Made by a program: the position numbers and the translations under genes
Shown here: in pieces, positions 19,796-28,051 of the stretch
How the letters are laid out: each line of letters opens with the position of its first letter
Numbering within the stretch: the stretch's first letter is position 1
DNA from: Defluviicoccus sp.
GTDB lineage: Bacteria > Pseudomonadota > Alphaproteobacteria > MPNO01
Reading direction: 5' to 3'
Length of the DNA stretch: 44,909 nucleotides
NCBI GenBank assembly: GCA_028821395.1
Contig: JAPPGP010000260.1
Span: forward strand, 1 to 44,909
Notes under the pieces: model-generated
What the model saw: only the letters and a program-made list of their open reading frames with translations
Told to the model about the DNA's origin: nothing
Databases searched by the model: none

Positions 19796-20401
19796 ATGCG
19801 ACCCTGGGCGCCACTCCGTCGCTCCCTGCCGGCCGCCGCGTTGGCGCTCGGCATCCATGCGGCAATGGCAGGGACAACCGCGACCGCCCAGGACGAGCTC
19901 CCGTCCATCGGTGTCGTCGATGTGCAGATGATCCTCCGCAACTCCAAGGCTTCCAAGAGCGTACGGCCGCAAATCGAGAAGCTTCGCAAGGATTACCAGG
20001 CCTCCGTCAGAGAACGCGAAGCCGAGCTGAGGAAGGCCAGCCAGGAGCTGCAACGCCAACGCGCGGTTCTCTCCCCGCAAGCCTTCGCAAAGCGGCGGGG
20101 GGCGTATGAGGAGCAGGCACGCAAGGCGCAGATCGATTTTCAGAATCGCAAGCGTCGGCTCGACGACGCCTACAGCACTGCCATGCGCGCGGTCCATCGC
20201 TCGATGGTGATCGCCGCGGCCAAGATCGCGGAAGAACGCGACTTCGACGTGGTGTTGCCGAAATCCATTGTCCTGCTCGCCGACCAGAAGCTCGATATAA
20301 CGGCCGAGGTGCTGCGCCGCGTGGACGAGACTTTGCCTTCCCTCGCGGTAAGCGTGAAGAAACCCCCGGACAGAATGGCGCCGGCGCCGAACAACCGATA
20401 A
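19796..20401 (+). CDS. skp: OmpH/Skp-family periplasmic chaperone
   Basis: Skp-like proteins are trimeric periplasmic chaperones that hold unfolded outer-membrane proteins on the way to BamA. The 201-residue precursor has a signal peptide of about 31 residues (ending TTATAQ) before [18 protein letters not shown], the conserved first strand. A long charged helical region with coiled-coil character follows (about 60-140) and forms the tentacles. The return segment [12 protein letters not shown] near residue 145 is a family hallmark. A proline-rich tail ends the protein. Its TAA shares one base with the ATG of lpxD, so the two are translationally coupled. Confidence 0.92.
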   Translation: MRPWAPLRRSLPAAALALGIHAAMAGTTATAQDELPSIGVVDVQMILRNSKASKSVRPQIEKLRKDYQASVREREAELRKASQELQRQRAVLSPQAFAKRRGAYEEQARKAQIDFQNRKRRLDDAYSTAMRAVHRSMVIAAAKIAEERDFDVVLPKSIVLLADQKLDITAEVLRRVDETLPSLAVSVKKPPDRMAPAPNNR

Positions 20402-21423
20402 TGGCGGATCCTCGCTTTTTCGACCGCGCCGGCCCGTTTTCGCTTGCCACGCTTGCCGAACTCGCTGGCGCGACGCTGGACGCCAATGCCGATCCGGAGC
20501 GCGAGATGGTCGACGTGGGGCCGCTCCACACGGCCGGTGCGGAGGAGATCAGCTTCTTCGACAACCGGCGATATGGGGACAGCCTGGCCGCCAGCGCGGC
20601 GGGCGCCTGCTTGATCCGCGACGCCGATACCGGGTTGGCGCCGGACGACATGGCGCTGCTGGTGACCGAGACGCCCTATCTCGCCTACGCGCGGGTGAGC
20701 CGGGCATTCTATCCCGTCCCGCCCGTCGAACCCGGAATCGCGACGACGGCGGCGATCGATCCAGAGGCCACGATCGGACCCGGTTGCCGGGTCGAGCCGT
20801 TCGCCGTGATCGGGGCCCGGGCATCGATCGGGCCGCGCTGCCATATCGGTCCGCACGCGGTGATCGGGCAAGGCGTGACAATCGGCGAAGACGTTCGCGT
20901 CGGCGCGGGGTGCAGCCTCGGCCATTGCGTCGTCGGTTCCCGGGTGCGCCTGTTCGCCGGCGTTCGCGTCGGCGAGGACGGGTTCGGTTTCGCGACCGAC
21001 CGGGATGCCGGCGACCATGTCGATATTCCCCAGATCGGGCGGGTGTTGATCGAAGACGATGTCGAGATCGGCGCCAACTCCACGATCGACCGCGGCGCCG
21101 GCCCCGACACGGTGATCGGCCGTGGAACCAGGATTGATAACCTGGTGCAGATCGGCCACAATGTCGTCCTCGGACGCGGCTGCATCGTTGTTGCCCAAGC
21201 CGGCATATCCGGGAGCACCATTCTTGGGGATTTCGCCGTCGTCGCCGCGCAAGGCGGTGTCGCCGGGCATCTCAAGATCGGCGCTGGCGCGAGGATTGCC
21301 GCCAAGGCAGGGGTGATGCGCGATGTCGCGGAAGGAGAAACCGTCGCGGGCGCCCCCGCGGTCCCGATCAAGGAGTTCTTTCGCCGCGTCGCCACCTTGA
21401 GTCGGCTGTCGGAACGAAAATAA
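20401..21423 (+). CDS. lpxD: UDP-3-O-(3-hydroxyacyl)glucosamine N-acyltransferase
   Basis: LpxD adds the second hydroxyacyl chain to the lipid A precursor, using acyl-ACP. The 340-residue protein has the N-terminal uridine-binding domain with the [11 protein letters not shown] segment, then a left-handed beta-helix of hexapeptide repeats (about residues 110-300). The catalytic histidine is H253 in QIGHNVVLG, and a short C-terminal helix ([14 protein letters not shown]) closes the chain. It starts at the last base of the preceding stop codon. With fabZ, lpxA, lpxI and lpxB downstream it forms the lipid A block. Confidence 0.97.
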   Translation: MADPRFFDRAGPFSLATLAELAGATLDANADPEREMVDVGPLHTAGAEEISFFDNRRYGDSLAASAAGACLIRDADTGLAPDDMALLVTETPYLAYARVSRAFYPVPPVEPGIATTAAIDPEATIGPGCRVEPFAVIGARASIGPRCHIGPHAVIGQGVTIGEDVRVGAGCSLGHCVVGSRVRLFAGVRVGEDGFGFATDRDAGDHVDIPQIGRVLIEDDVEIGANSTIDRGAGPDTVIGRGTRIDNLVQIGHNVVLGRGCIVVAQAGISGSTILGDFAVVAAQGGVAGHLKIGAGARIAAKAGVMRDVAEGETVAGAPAVPIKEFFRRVATLSRLSERK

Positions 21424-21432
21424 CCACAGCCA

Positions 21433-21900
21433 ATGGACACTCTGGACACCGAAGCTCCGATCACCGATCTCGCGATCGAGCGGGTCATGGAAATGATCCC
21501 GCACCGCTACCCGTTTCTGATGATCGACCGGATCCTGGAGCTCGTCCCCGACAAGCGGGCCACCGGCCTCAAGAACGTTTCGATCAACGAAGCGCATTTT
21601 CAGGGCCATTTCGAGGGCGAAAAGGTGATGCCGGGGGTGCTGCTGATCGAAGCGATGGCGCAGACGGCGGCGGTGCTTGTCGTGCAGACCCTGGGACCCG
21701 AGTCCGAGGGGAAGCTGGTCTATTTCATGTCGGTCGATGGCGCCCGCTTCCGCAAGCCCGTGGTGCCGGGCGATGCGGTCCGGGTCGAAGTGGAGAAGCT
21801 GCGCAAACGTGGCAATGTGTGGAAGTTCAGCGGCCGGGCCGTGGTGGAGGGCGCGGTGGTGGCCGAAGCGACGTACACGGCGATGATCCGGGACAGCTAG
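21433..21900 (+). CDS. fabZ: 3-hydroxyacyl-ACP dehydratase FabZ
   Basis: FabZ dehydrates 3-hydroxyacyl-ACP in fatty acid elongation and competes with LpxA and LpxD for the hydroxyacyl-ACP pool, which explains its place inside the lipid A operon. The 155-residue hot-dog-fold protein has the catalytic pair H59 (in QGHFEG) and E73 (in LLIEAMAQ), spaced 14 residues apart as in E. coli FabZ (H54 and E68). The N-terminal MIPHRYPFLMIDRI block is a strong signature. lpxA begins 5 bp after the stop. Confidence 0.97.
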   Translation: MDTLDTEAPITDLAIERVMEMIPHRYPFLMIDRILELVPDKRATGLKNVSINEAHFQGHFEGEKVMPGVLLIEAMAQTAAVLVVQTLGPESEGKLVYFMSVDGARFRKPVVPGDAVRVEVEKLRKRGNVWKFSGRAVVEGAVVAEATYTAMIRDS

Positions 21901-21905
21901 GCTCG

Positions 21906-22706
21906 ATGGCCGAGATTCACCCCACGGCGATCGTGGAGTCGGGGGCCGAGCTGGGAGACGGAGTCGTCGTGGGCCCCTACTGCGCCGTCGGCCCCGAGGC
22001 CGTGCTGCGCGATGGCGTCCGGCTCGTCTCGCACGTGGTGGTCGCGGGGCGCACCGACATCGGCGCTGCGACCTGCGTCTACCCCTTTGCCTCCATAGGA
22101 ACGCCGCCGCAGGATCTCAAGTACAAGGGGGAACCGTCCCGGCTGGAGATCGGCGCCAACAACGTCATCCGCGAATACGTCACCATGAACCCGGGGACCG
22201 AGGGCGGCGGCATGGTGACCCAGGTCGGGGAGAACGGACTGTTCATGGTGGGGGCTCACGTAGCCCATGACTGCCGGGTCGGAAATCATGTCATCTTCGC
22301 CAACAACGCGACCCTGGGCGGTCACGTCGTCGTCGGCGATTTCGCGATCATCGGCGGGCTGGCCGCGGTCCACCAGCATTGCCGGATCGGCGCGCATGCG
22401 ATCATCGGCGGGGTGTCGGCGGTGGTACAGGACGTCATCCCCTACGGATCCGCTACCGGCGACCGCGCCCGTCTCATCGGCCTCAACGTGGTGGGGCTCC
22501 GCCGCCGGGACTTCCCGCGCAGCGAAGTCCAGGCGTTGCGCACCGCCTACCGGCTGCTGTTCGCCGAAGAGGGCACGCTTTCCGAACGGCTGGAGGATGT
22601 GGCACGGATGTATGCGGATAACGGGCCGGTGATGGACATCGTGGCGTTCATCCGCGCCGATTCGACCCGCGCGATCTGTCAACCCAAATCGGGAAATGCG
22701 GGTTAA
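21906..22706 (+). CDS. lpxA: UDP-N-acetylglucosamine O-acyltransferase
   Basis: LpxA performs the first step of lipid A synthesis, transferring a hydroxyacyl chain from ACP to UDP-GlcNAc. The 266-residue protein is a trimeric left-handed beta-helix made of hexapeptide repeats up to about residue 185, followed by a helical C-terminal domain. The catalytic histidine is H121 in GAHVAHDCRVG, equivalent to E. coli H125. The ATG at 21906 gives the standard start MAEIHPTAIV; earlier codons only extend into fabZ out of frame. The end overlaps lpxI by 11 bp. Confidence 0.97.
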   Translation: MAEIHPTAIVESGAELGDGVVVGPYCAVGPEAVLRDGVRLVSHVVVAGRTDIGAATCVYPFASIGTPPQDLKYKGEPSRLEIGANNVIREYVTMNPGTEGGGMVTQVGENGLFMVGAHVAHDCRVGNHVIFANNATLGGHVVVGDFAIIGGLAAVHQHCRIGAHAIIGGVSAVVQDVIPYGSATGDRARLIGLNVVGLRRRDFPRSEVQALRTAYRLLFAEEGTLSERLEDVARMYADNGPVMDIVAFIRADSTRAICQPKSGNAG

Positions 22707-23517
22707 GATCGGGGTTGTCGCCGGCGCCGGCGACATGCCCGACCGGGTGATCGCGGCATGCCGGGAGCAGGGGCGCGATCCTTTCGTCATCGGACTGAAG
22801 GATCAGGCCCGTCCGGCGTCGTTCTCGCACCCGCCCGACGCATGGATCCGGCTCGGCGAAGCGGGGAAGGGCGTCGATCTTCTCAAGTCTGCCGGGGCGA
22901 AGGAGGTCGTTCTCGTCGGCGGCGTCAACCGGCCGCCACTTCGTTCGCTCCGCCCCGACGCCTGGACGGCCCGCCTCCTCTTGCGCGTCGGACGGTCCTA
23001 CTATCGCGACGGCTCGGTTCTCGGTGCGATCGCCGCGGCACTCGAAGCGGAGGGTCTCCGTGTCGTGGCGCCGGAAACCTTCGCGGCCTCTCTCGCCGCG
23101 GAGGCGCGCGCCTATAGCGCCCGCACGCCCGACGCGACGGAACGGACCGACATCGCGCGTGGCTTCGACGCCGCCCGCGCCCTCGGTTCCCTCGATATCG
23201 GCCAGGCCGTCGTCGTCCAGCGGGGGCGGATAATCGGGGTCGAAGCGGCGGAGGGGACCGATGCCCTCATCGAGCGTTGCGCGGCGCTGCTCTCTCCGGG
23301 CGAGGGGGGCGTGCTGGTCAAGGCCTGCAAGCCCGGGCAGGACGTTCGCATCGACCTGCCGACGATCGGGCCGCGCACGGTCGCCGGCGCCGCCCGGGCG
23401 GGGCTCGCGGGCATCGCGGTCGGGGCCGGACGCGCGCTGATCCTCGACAGCGACGAGGTGGCGCGCCTTGCCGACGCCGCCGGACTCTTCGTCATCGGCG
23501 TCGACGAGGCGGGGTAA
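22696..23517 (+). CDS. lpxI: UDP-2,3-diacylglucosamine pyrophosphatase LpxI
   Basis: LpxI hydrolyses UDP-2,3-diacylglucosamine to lipid X and UMP. It replaces the unrelated enzyme LpxH in Alphaproteobacteria and some other groups. The 273-residue protein has the N-terminal lobe starting VKIGVVAGAGDMPDRV and the VVLVGGVNRPP segment near residue 75. The C-terminal catalytic lobe contains GVEAAEGTDALIERC and LVKACKPGQDVRIDLPTIGP, the most conserved part of this family (formerly DUF1009). It lies between lpxA and lpxB in the canonical order and overlaps lpxA by 11 bp. Confidence 0.95.
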   Translation: MRVKIGVVAGAGDMPDRVIAACREQGRDPFVIGLKDQARPASFSHPPDAWIRLGEAGKGVDLLKSAGAKEVVLVGGVNRPPLRSLRPDAWTARLLLRVGRSYYRDGSVLGAIAAALEAEGLRVVAPETFAASLAAEARAYSARTPDATERTDIARGFDAARALGSLDIGQAVVVQRGRIIGVEAAEGTDALIERCAALLSPGEGGVLVKACKPGQDVRIDLPTIGPRTVAGAARAGLAGIAVGAGRALILDSDEVARLADAAGLFVIGVDEAG

Positions 23518-23528
23518 GGGGGGTCCCT

Positions 23529-24719
23529 GTGAAGCCCCGCGCGCCGTCGTTTTTCCTCGTCGCGGGCGAGCCCTCCGGGGATGAGATCGGCGGCCGGCTG
23601 ATCGCGGCGCTGCGCGAGCAGACCGGCGGGAACATGCGCATAGCCGGCATCGGCGGCGAGGCGATGGCCGCCGAGGGGCTGGAAAGCCTGTTTCCGATCG
23701 AGGAGCTCTCCGTCATGGGGCTCGTCGAAGTGGTGCCGCGGGCGCTCGGGATCATGCGCCGCATGTCGCAGACCGCCCGCGCGATACGCCGTCTTGCGCC
23801 CGATGCCGTGGTGACGATCGACGCGCCGGCCTTTGCTGCCGGCGTGTGGCGCCGCCTCGGCGAGGTCGACGCCGCATTGATCCACTACGTCGCGCCCACG
23901 GTCTGGGCATGGCGCGCGGGCCGGGCGCGCAAGCTGGCCCGCAAGATCGACCATCTGCTCGCCCTGTTTCCCTTCGAGCCGCCGCATTTCGCGGCGGAAG
24001 GGCTCGGCTGCACGTTCGTCGGCCACCCGGTCCTGGAAACCGAGATCGCCACCGATGACGGGGCTTCCTTCCGGGCGCGCCACGGCATCTCGGCCGGCCC
24101 GGCGATCGGCCTGCTGCCCGGCAGCCGCCGCGGCGAGATTTGTCGCCTCATGCCGGTCTTTGTCGACGCGACGCGACGGATCGCGGATGCCGTGCCCGAC
24201 CTCAGGGCGGTGATACCCGCCGTGCCGGCCCATGCCGCCCTGATCCGGGAGGCCGCCGCCGAGCTGCCGGTCCCGGTCACGGTCGCCGCCGAGCGCGGCG
24301 AGCGTCATGCGGCGATGGCGGCATGCGACGCCGCGATCGCGGCGTCGGGCACGGTGTCGCTCGACCTCGCGCTTGCCGGCGTGCCGATGGCCATCGCTTA
24401 CAAGGTCAACCCGCTGAGCGCGACGATCCTGCGCCGGCTGATCCGGGTTCGCTATGCGACGATCGTCAACCTGGTGCTTGACCGGCCCGCGATCCCCGAG
24501 TTTCTTCAGGAGAGCTGCACCGGGGCCGCCCTGGCGGAAGCCGCGCTCTCGCTGCTGCGCGACGAAGGAGCGAGGCACGCACAGCTCGAGGCGACGGCCG
24601 GCGCTCTCGCCGCGCTGAACCCCGACGGGACGAGACCGAGCGCCCGGGCAGCCGCGGCCATATTGGACGTCGTGCGCCGCCGGACCGGCGCGCGGATCGC
24701 ACAGGGAGCAGTCACATGA
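23529..24719 (+). CDS. lpxB: Lipid-A-disaccharide synthase
   Basis: LpxB is a GT-B glycosyltransferase that joins lipid X to UDP-2,3-diacylglucosamine to form the lipid A disaccharide. The 396-residue protein opens with FFLVAGEPSGDEIGGRL, the family signature, followed by FPIEELSVMG and the HYVAPTVWAWR block. The C-terminal lobe has LLPGSRRGEI and ASGTVSLDLALAGVPMAIAYK, which bind the nucleotide. I choose the GTG at 23529, 11 bp after lpxI, because it gives the normal N-terminus. Its stop overlaps the ATG of gloA by 4 bp (ATGA). Confidence 0.96.
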   Translation: MKPRAPSFFLVAGEPSGDEIGGRLIAALREQTGGNMRIAGIGGEAMAAEGLESLFPIEELSVMGLVEVVPRALGIMRRMSQTARAIRRLAPDAVVTIDAPAFAAGVWRRLGEVDAALIHYVAPTVWAWRAGRARKLARKIDHLLALFPFEPPHFAAEGLGCTFVGHPVLETEIATDDGASFRARHGISAGPAIGLLPGSRRGEICRLMPVFVDATRRIADAVPDLRAVIPAVPAHAALIREAAAELPVPVTVAAERGERHAAMAACDAAIAASGTVSLDLALAGVPMAIAYKVNPLSATILRRLIRVRYATIVNLVLDRPAIPEFLQESCTGAALAEAALSLLRDEGARHAQLEATAGALAALNPDGTRPSARAAAAILDVVRRRTGARIAQGAVT

Positions 24720-25135
24720 CCGATGCCTCGAACAAGACGCAGTACCGCCTTCTCCACACCATGATCCGGGTCAAAGACCTGGAGAAATCGCTCGACTTCT
24801 ACACCCGGCATCTCGGCATGAGCCTCTTGCGGCGTCGCGAGTTTCCCGACGGCCGGTTCACCCTGGCCTTCGTGGGCTACGGCGAGGAGGCCGACAACAC
24901 GGTGATCGAGCTGACCCACAACTGGGATCAGGAGGACGCCTACGATCTCGGCTCGGCCTTCGGCCATCTCGCGGTCGCGGTGCCCGACGTGTACGGCACC
25001 TGCGCGGCGCTGGAGAAGGAGGGAGTCGGCATTCCCCGCCCGCCGGGGCCGATGAAATTCGGCGGCAGCCAGACCCATATGGCGTTCATCGAGGACCCGG
25101 ACGGCTACCGGATCGAGCTGATCCAGCGGTCGTAG
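24716..25135 (+). CDS. gloA: Lactoylglutathione lyase (glyoxalase I)
   Basis: Glyoxalase I converts the hemithioacetal of methylglyoxal and glutathione to S-lactoylglutathione, detoxifying the methylglyoxal leaking from triose phosphates. The 139-residue protein has the two-module VOC fold. Its four metal ligands are visible: H14, E65, H84 and E134, matching H5, E56, H74 and E122 of the E. coli enzyme. Segments FYTRHLGM and FIEDPDGYRIEL are typical. The ATGA overlap with lpxB places it at the end of the lipid A transcription unit. Its stop is only 8 bp from the convergent end of gltA. Confidence 0.95.
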   Translation: MTDASNKTQYRLLHTMIRVKDLEKSLDFYTRHLGMSLLRRREFPDGRFTLAFVGYGEEADNTVIELTHNWDQEDAYDLGSAFGHLAVAVPDVYGTCAALEKEGVGIPRPPGPMKFGGSQTHMAFIEDPDGYRIELIQRS

Positions 25136-25143
25136 AGCGCCGG

Positions 25144-26472
25144 TCAGCCCCGCTCGGCGAGCGGTACGAAGCCACGCTGCTCGTACCCGGTGTAGAGCTG
25201 GCGCGGCCGGCCGATCTTCTGGTTGGGGTCTTCGACCATCTCGTTCCACTGGGCGACCCATCCCACCGTGCGGGCGACCGCGAACAGGACCGTGAACATG
25301 CTGACCGGGATGCCGATCGCCTTGAAGATGATGCCCGAATAGAAGTCGACATTGGGGTACAGGCGGCGCTCGACGAAATAGCCGTCTTCGAGGGCGATGC
25401 GCTCGAGCTCCAGCGCCAGCTCGAGCAGCGGCTCGTGCTCGATTCCGAGCTCTCTCAGCACCTCGTGGCAAGACTCCCGCATCAGCCGCGCGCGGGGATC
25501 GAAGTTCTTGTAGACCCGGTGCCCGAAGCCCATCAGGCGAAACGGGTGGTCCGGGTCCCTGGCCTTGTCGATGAACTCGCCGATGCGGTTGGGGCTGCCG
25601 ATCTCGTTGAGCATGTTGAGCACCGCCTCGTTGGCGCCGCCATGGGCGGGGCCCCAGAGGCTCGCGATCCCGGCCGCGATGCAGGCGAACGGGTTGGCGC
25701 CGCTCGACCCCGCGAGCCGGACGGTCGAGGTCGAGGCGTTCTGCTCGTGATCGGCGTGCAGGATCAGGATGCGGTCGAGCGCCTTGGCGATCACCGGGCT
25801 GACCTCGTAATCGCCGGCCGGCGTCGCGAACAGCATGTGAAGGAAGTTCTCGGCGTAGTTGAGGTTGTTGCGCGGATAGATGAAGGGCTGGCCGAGCGAG
25901 TACTTGAACGCCCAGGCCGCAATGGTCGGCATCTTGGCGATCATGCGGTAGGACGCCACCATGCGCTGATAGGGATCGCCGATATCGGTGCTGTCGTGGT
26001 AGAAGGCCGAGAGCGCCCCGACGACGCCGCACATGATGGCCATGGGGTGCGCATCGCGGCGGAAGCCGTCGATGAACTTGTGCAGCTGCTCGTGCACCAT
26101 GGTGTGATGCGTGATCGAGTGCACGAAGCGGTCCTTTTGCTCCTTCGTCGGCAGCTCGCCGTAGAGCAGGAGGTAGCAGACCTCCATGAAGTCGCTGTGC
26201 GCTGCAAGCTCCTCTATCGCATAGCCGCGATGCAGCAGGATGCCGGCCTCGCCGTCGATGAAGGTGATCTTGGATTCACAACTCCCGGTGGCAGTGAAGC
26301 CCGGGTCGTAGGTGAACATGTCGGTCGCGCCGTATAGCTTGCGCACGTCGATGACCCTGGGGCCGCAGGTACCTTGCAGCACGGGAAAAGTGACCTGCTC
26401 GCCGGAGGCGTTGTTGACGATCGTAACGCTGTCCTCCGGCGAAGCACCGTTGCCGGTCGGGTCGCTGCTCAT
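25144..26472 (-). CDS. gltA: Citrate synthase (type II)
   Basis: Citrate synthase condenses oxaloacetate and acetyl-CoA at the entry to the citrate cycle. The 442-residue protein has the N-terminal beta domain typical of the hexameric, gram-negative type II enzyme ([15 protein letters not shown]). Catalytic regions are [15 protein letters not shown] near residue 270 and [14 protein letters not shown] near residue 310, where the histidine, arginine and nearby residues bind oxaloacetate. The ATG at 26472 gives the normal start; an upstream extension of 26 residues is arginine-rich and unlike the family. It lies 74 bp downstream of gltX on the same strand. Confidence 0.97.
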   Translation of the reverse strand: MSSDPTGNGASPEDSVTIVNNASGEQVTFPVLQGTCGPRVIDVRKLYGATDMFTYDPGFTATGSCESKITFIDGEAGILLHRGYAIEELAAHSDFMEVCYLLLYGELPTKEQKDRFVHSITHHTMVHEQLHKFIDGFRRDAHPMAIMCGVVGALSAFYHDSTDIGDPYQRMVASYRMIAKMPTIAAWAFKYSLGQPFIYPRNNLNYAENFLHMLFATPAGDYEVSPVIAKALDRILILHADHEQNASTSTVRLAGSSGANPFACIAAGIASLWGPAHGGANEAVLNMLNEIGSPNRIGEFIDKARDPDHPFRLMGFGHRVYKNFDPRARLMRESCHEVLRELGIEHEPLLELALELERIALEDGYFVERRLYPNVDFYSGIIFKAIGIPVSMFTVLFAVARTVGWVAQWNEMVEDPNQKIGRPRQLYTGYEQRGFVPLAERG

Positions 26473-26546
26473 CTCCGTTGTCCCCCGTTGGCCAGAAAGT
26501 CCGGCGGCGCGCCGGCGCCGGACTCTAATGACTTGGCGCCCCCGGA

Positions 26547-27980
26547 TCAAATTTCCGGGAGGTCGGGGTCGGGATCGGGAGATTGGAGCGCATCGCGGAT
26601 GCGGCCGATGGTTTCGTCCCGTCCGAGGATCGCCGCCACCTCGAAGATCCCGGGCGAAACGGTGCCGCCGGTGAGGCTTGCCCGGAGCGGTTGCGCGACG
26701 GCGCCCAGCTTGACGCCCCGCTGCTGCGCGAAGTCGCGAACCGCCTGCTCGATCGCGCCCTCGTCCCAGGAAGCAAGCCCATCGAGCGTCTCCGCAAGCG
26801 CATCCAGCGAGGACCTCGCGTCTCCGCCCAGGAGCTTCCGCGCCTTGGCGTCGATCGGAACCGGCCGCTCCCTGACGTAAAAGGCCGCGCCTTCGGCCAA
26901 GGCGACGAGGCTGTTGGCGCGCGGCTTGAGACCGGTCATCGCCCGGGTCAGTCTCGCCAGCAGGCGGTCGTCGAGCGCGGTGCCCGGCGCCTGCTCCAGC
27001 CGCGGTCGGATCAGCGCCACCAGCGTGTCGGCGTCGGTTTGCCGCAGGTAGTGCGCGTTCAGGTTCATCAGCCGGTCGAGATCGAAGCGTGCGGCGCCGC
27101 GCCCGATACGGCCGAGGTCGAACCAGGCGATCGCCTGGTCGCGGCCGATGATTTCGTCGTCGCCATGGCTCCAGCCCAGGCGCAACAGGCCGTTCACCAT
27201 CGCATCGGGCAGGATTCCCAGCTCGCGATAGGCCTCCACGCCGAGCGCGCCGTGCCGCTTCGATAGCTTGGAGCCGTCGGCGCCGTGGATCAGCGGGATA
27301 TGGGCGTAGACCGGCGGCTCCCAGCCGAGAGCGCGGAACAGCTGGGTCTGGCGGAACGCGTTGTTCAAATGATCGTCGCCGCGGATCGCATGGGTGATGC
27401 CCATCTCGTGGTCGTCGACCACCACGGCGAGCATGTAGGTCGGCGTGCCGTCGCTCCTGAGCAGCACCATGTCGTCAAGCTGGCGGTTGGAAACCCGGAC
27501 GGTCCCCTGTACCGCATCCTCGACCGCCGTCTCCCCCTCGCGCGGCGCCTTGAAGCGGATCGCCGGGTCTACGCCGGCCGGCGCGTCGCCGGGATCGCGG
27601 TCGCGCCAGCTCCCGTCATAGAGCACCGGCCGGCCTTCGGCCTTGGCCCGCTCGCGCATTTCGGCGAGCTCCTCCGCTGTGGCATAACAGCGATAGGCTT
27701 TGCCCTCGTCGAGCAGGCGGCGCGCCGCCTCGACGTGGCGCGGGAGGCGCGAGTACTGGCTTACCGGTTGATTGTCCCAGTCGAGACCGAGCCAGGAGAG
27801 GCCGTCATAGATCGCCGCCACGGCCTCTTCGGTGGAACGGCGGCGGTCGGTGTCCTCGATCCGCAGCAGAAACCGTCCGCCGTGACGCCGCGCGAACAGC
27901 CAGTTGAACAGCGCGGTCCGCGCGCCGCCTATATGGAGGAAGCCGGTCGGGGACGGGGCGAATCGGGTGACGACCGTCAT
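26547..27980 (-). CDS. gltX: Glutamyl-tRNA synthetase
   Basis: This class I synthetase attaches glutamate to tRNA-Glu. The 477-residue protein has the HIGH motif as HIGG at residues 16-19 within [18 protein letters not shown], and the KMSKS motif as SKLSKR near residue 245. The zinc-ribbon region and helical anticodon-binding domain follow. Many Alphaproteobacteria carry two gltX copies, one of which may also charge tRNA-Gln for amidation by GatCAB; which type this is cannot be told reliably. It is divergent from comEC across 71 bp, and gltA lies downstream. Confidence 0.96.
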   Translation of the reverse strand: MTVVTRFAPSPTGFLHIGGARTALFNWLFARRHGGRFLLRIEDTDRRRSTEEAVAAIYDGLSWLGLDWDNQPVSQYSRLPRHVEAARRLLDEGKAYRCYATAEELAEMRERAKAEGRPVLYDGSWRDRDPGDAPAGVDPAIRFKAPREGETAVEDAVQGTVRVSNRQLDDMVLLRSDGTPTYMLAVVVDDHEMGITHAIRGDDHLNNAFRQTQLFRALGWEPPVYAHIPLIHGADGSKLSKRHGALGVEAYRELGILPDAMVNGLLRLGWSHGDDEIIGRDQAIAWFDLGRIGRGAARFDLDRLMNLNAHYLRQTDADTLVALIRPRLEQAPGTALDDRLLARLTRAMTGLKPRANSLVALAEGAAFYVRERPVPIDAKARKLLGGDARSSLDALAETLDGLASWDEGAIEQAVRDFAQQRGVKLGAVAQPLRASLTGGTVSPGIFEVAAILGRDETIGRIRDALQSPDPDPDLPEI

Positions 27981-28051
27981 GGCGGCTCCTCGGCGAATCG
28001 GCCTTTGCGCGCCGCGGCAACCGGCCGGCGGCGCGCATCTGCGCTTACACG

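Noticed and set aside
25136..25170. A bidirectional terminator between gloA and gltA
   Set aside because: The hairpin CCGCTC-GGC-GAGCGG at 25150-25164 lies inside the gltA coding end and has no T-run on either side.
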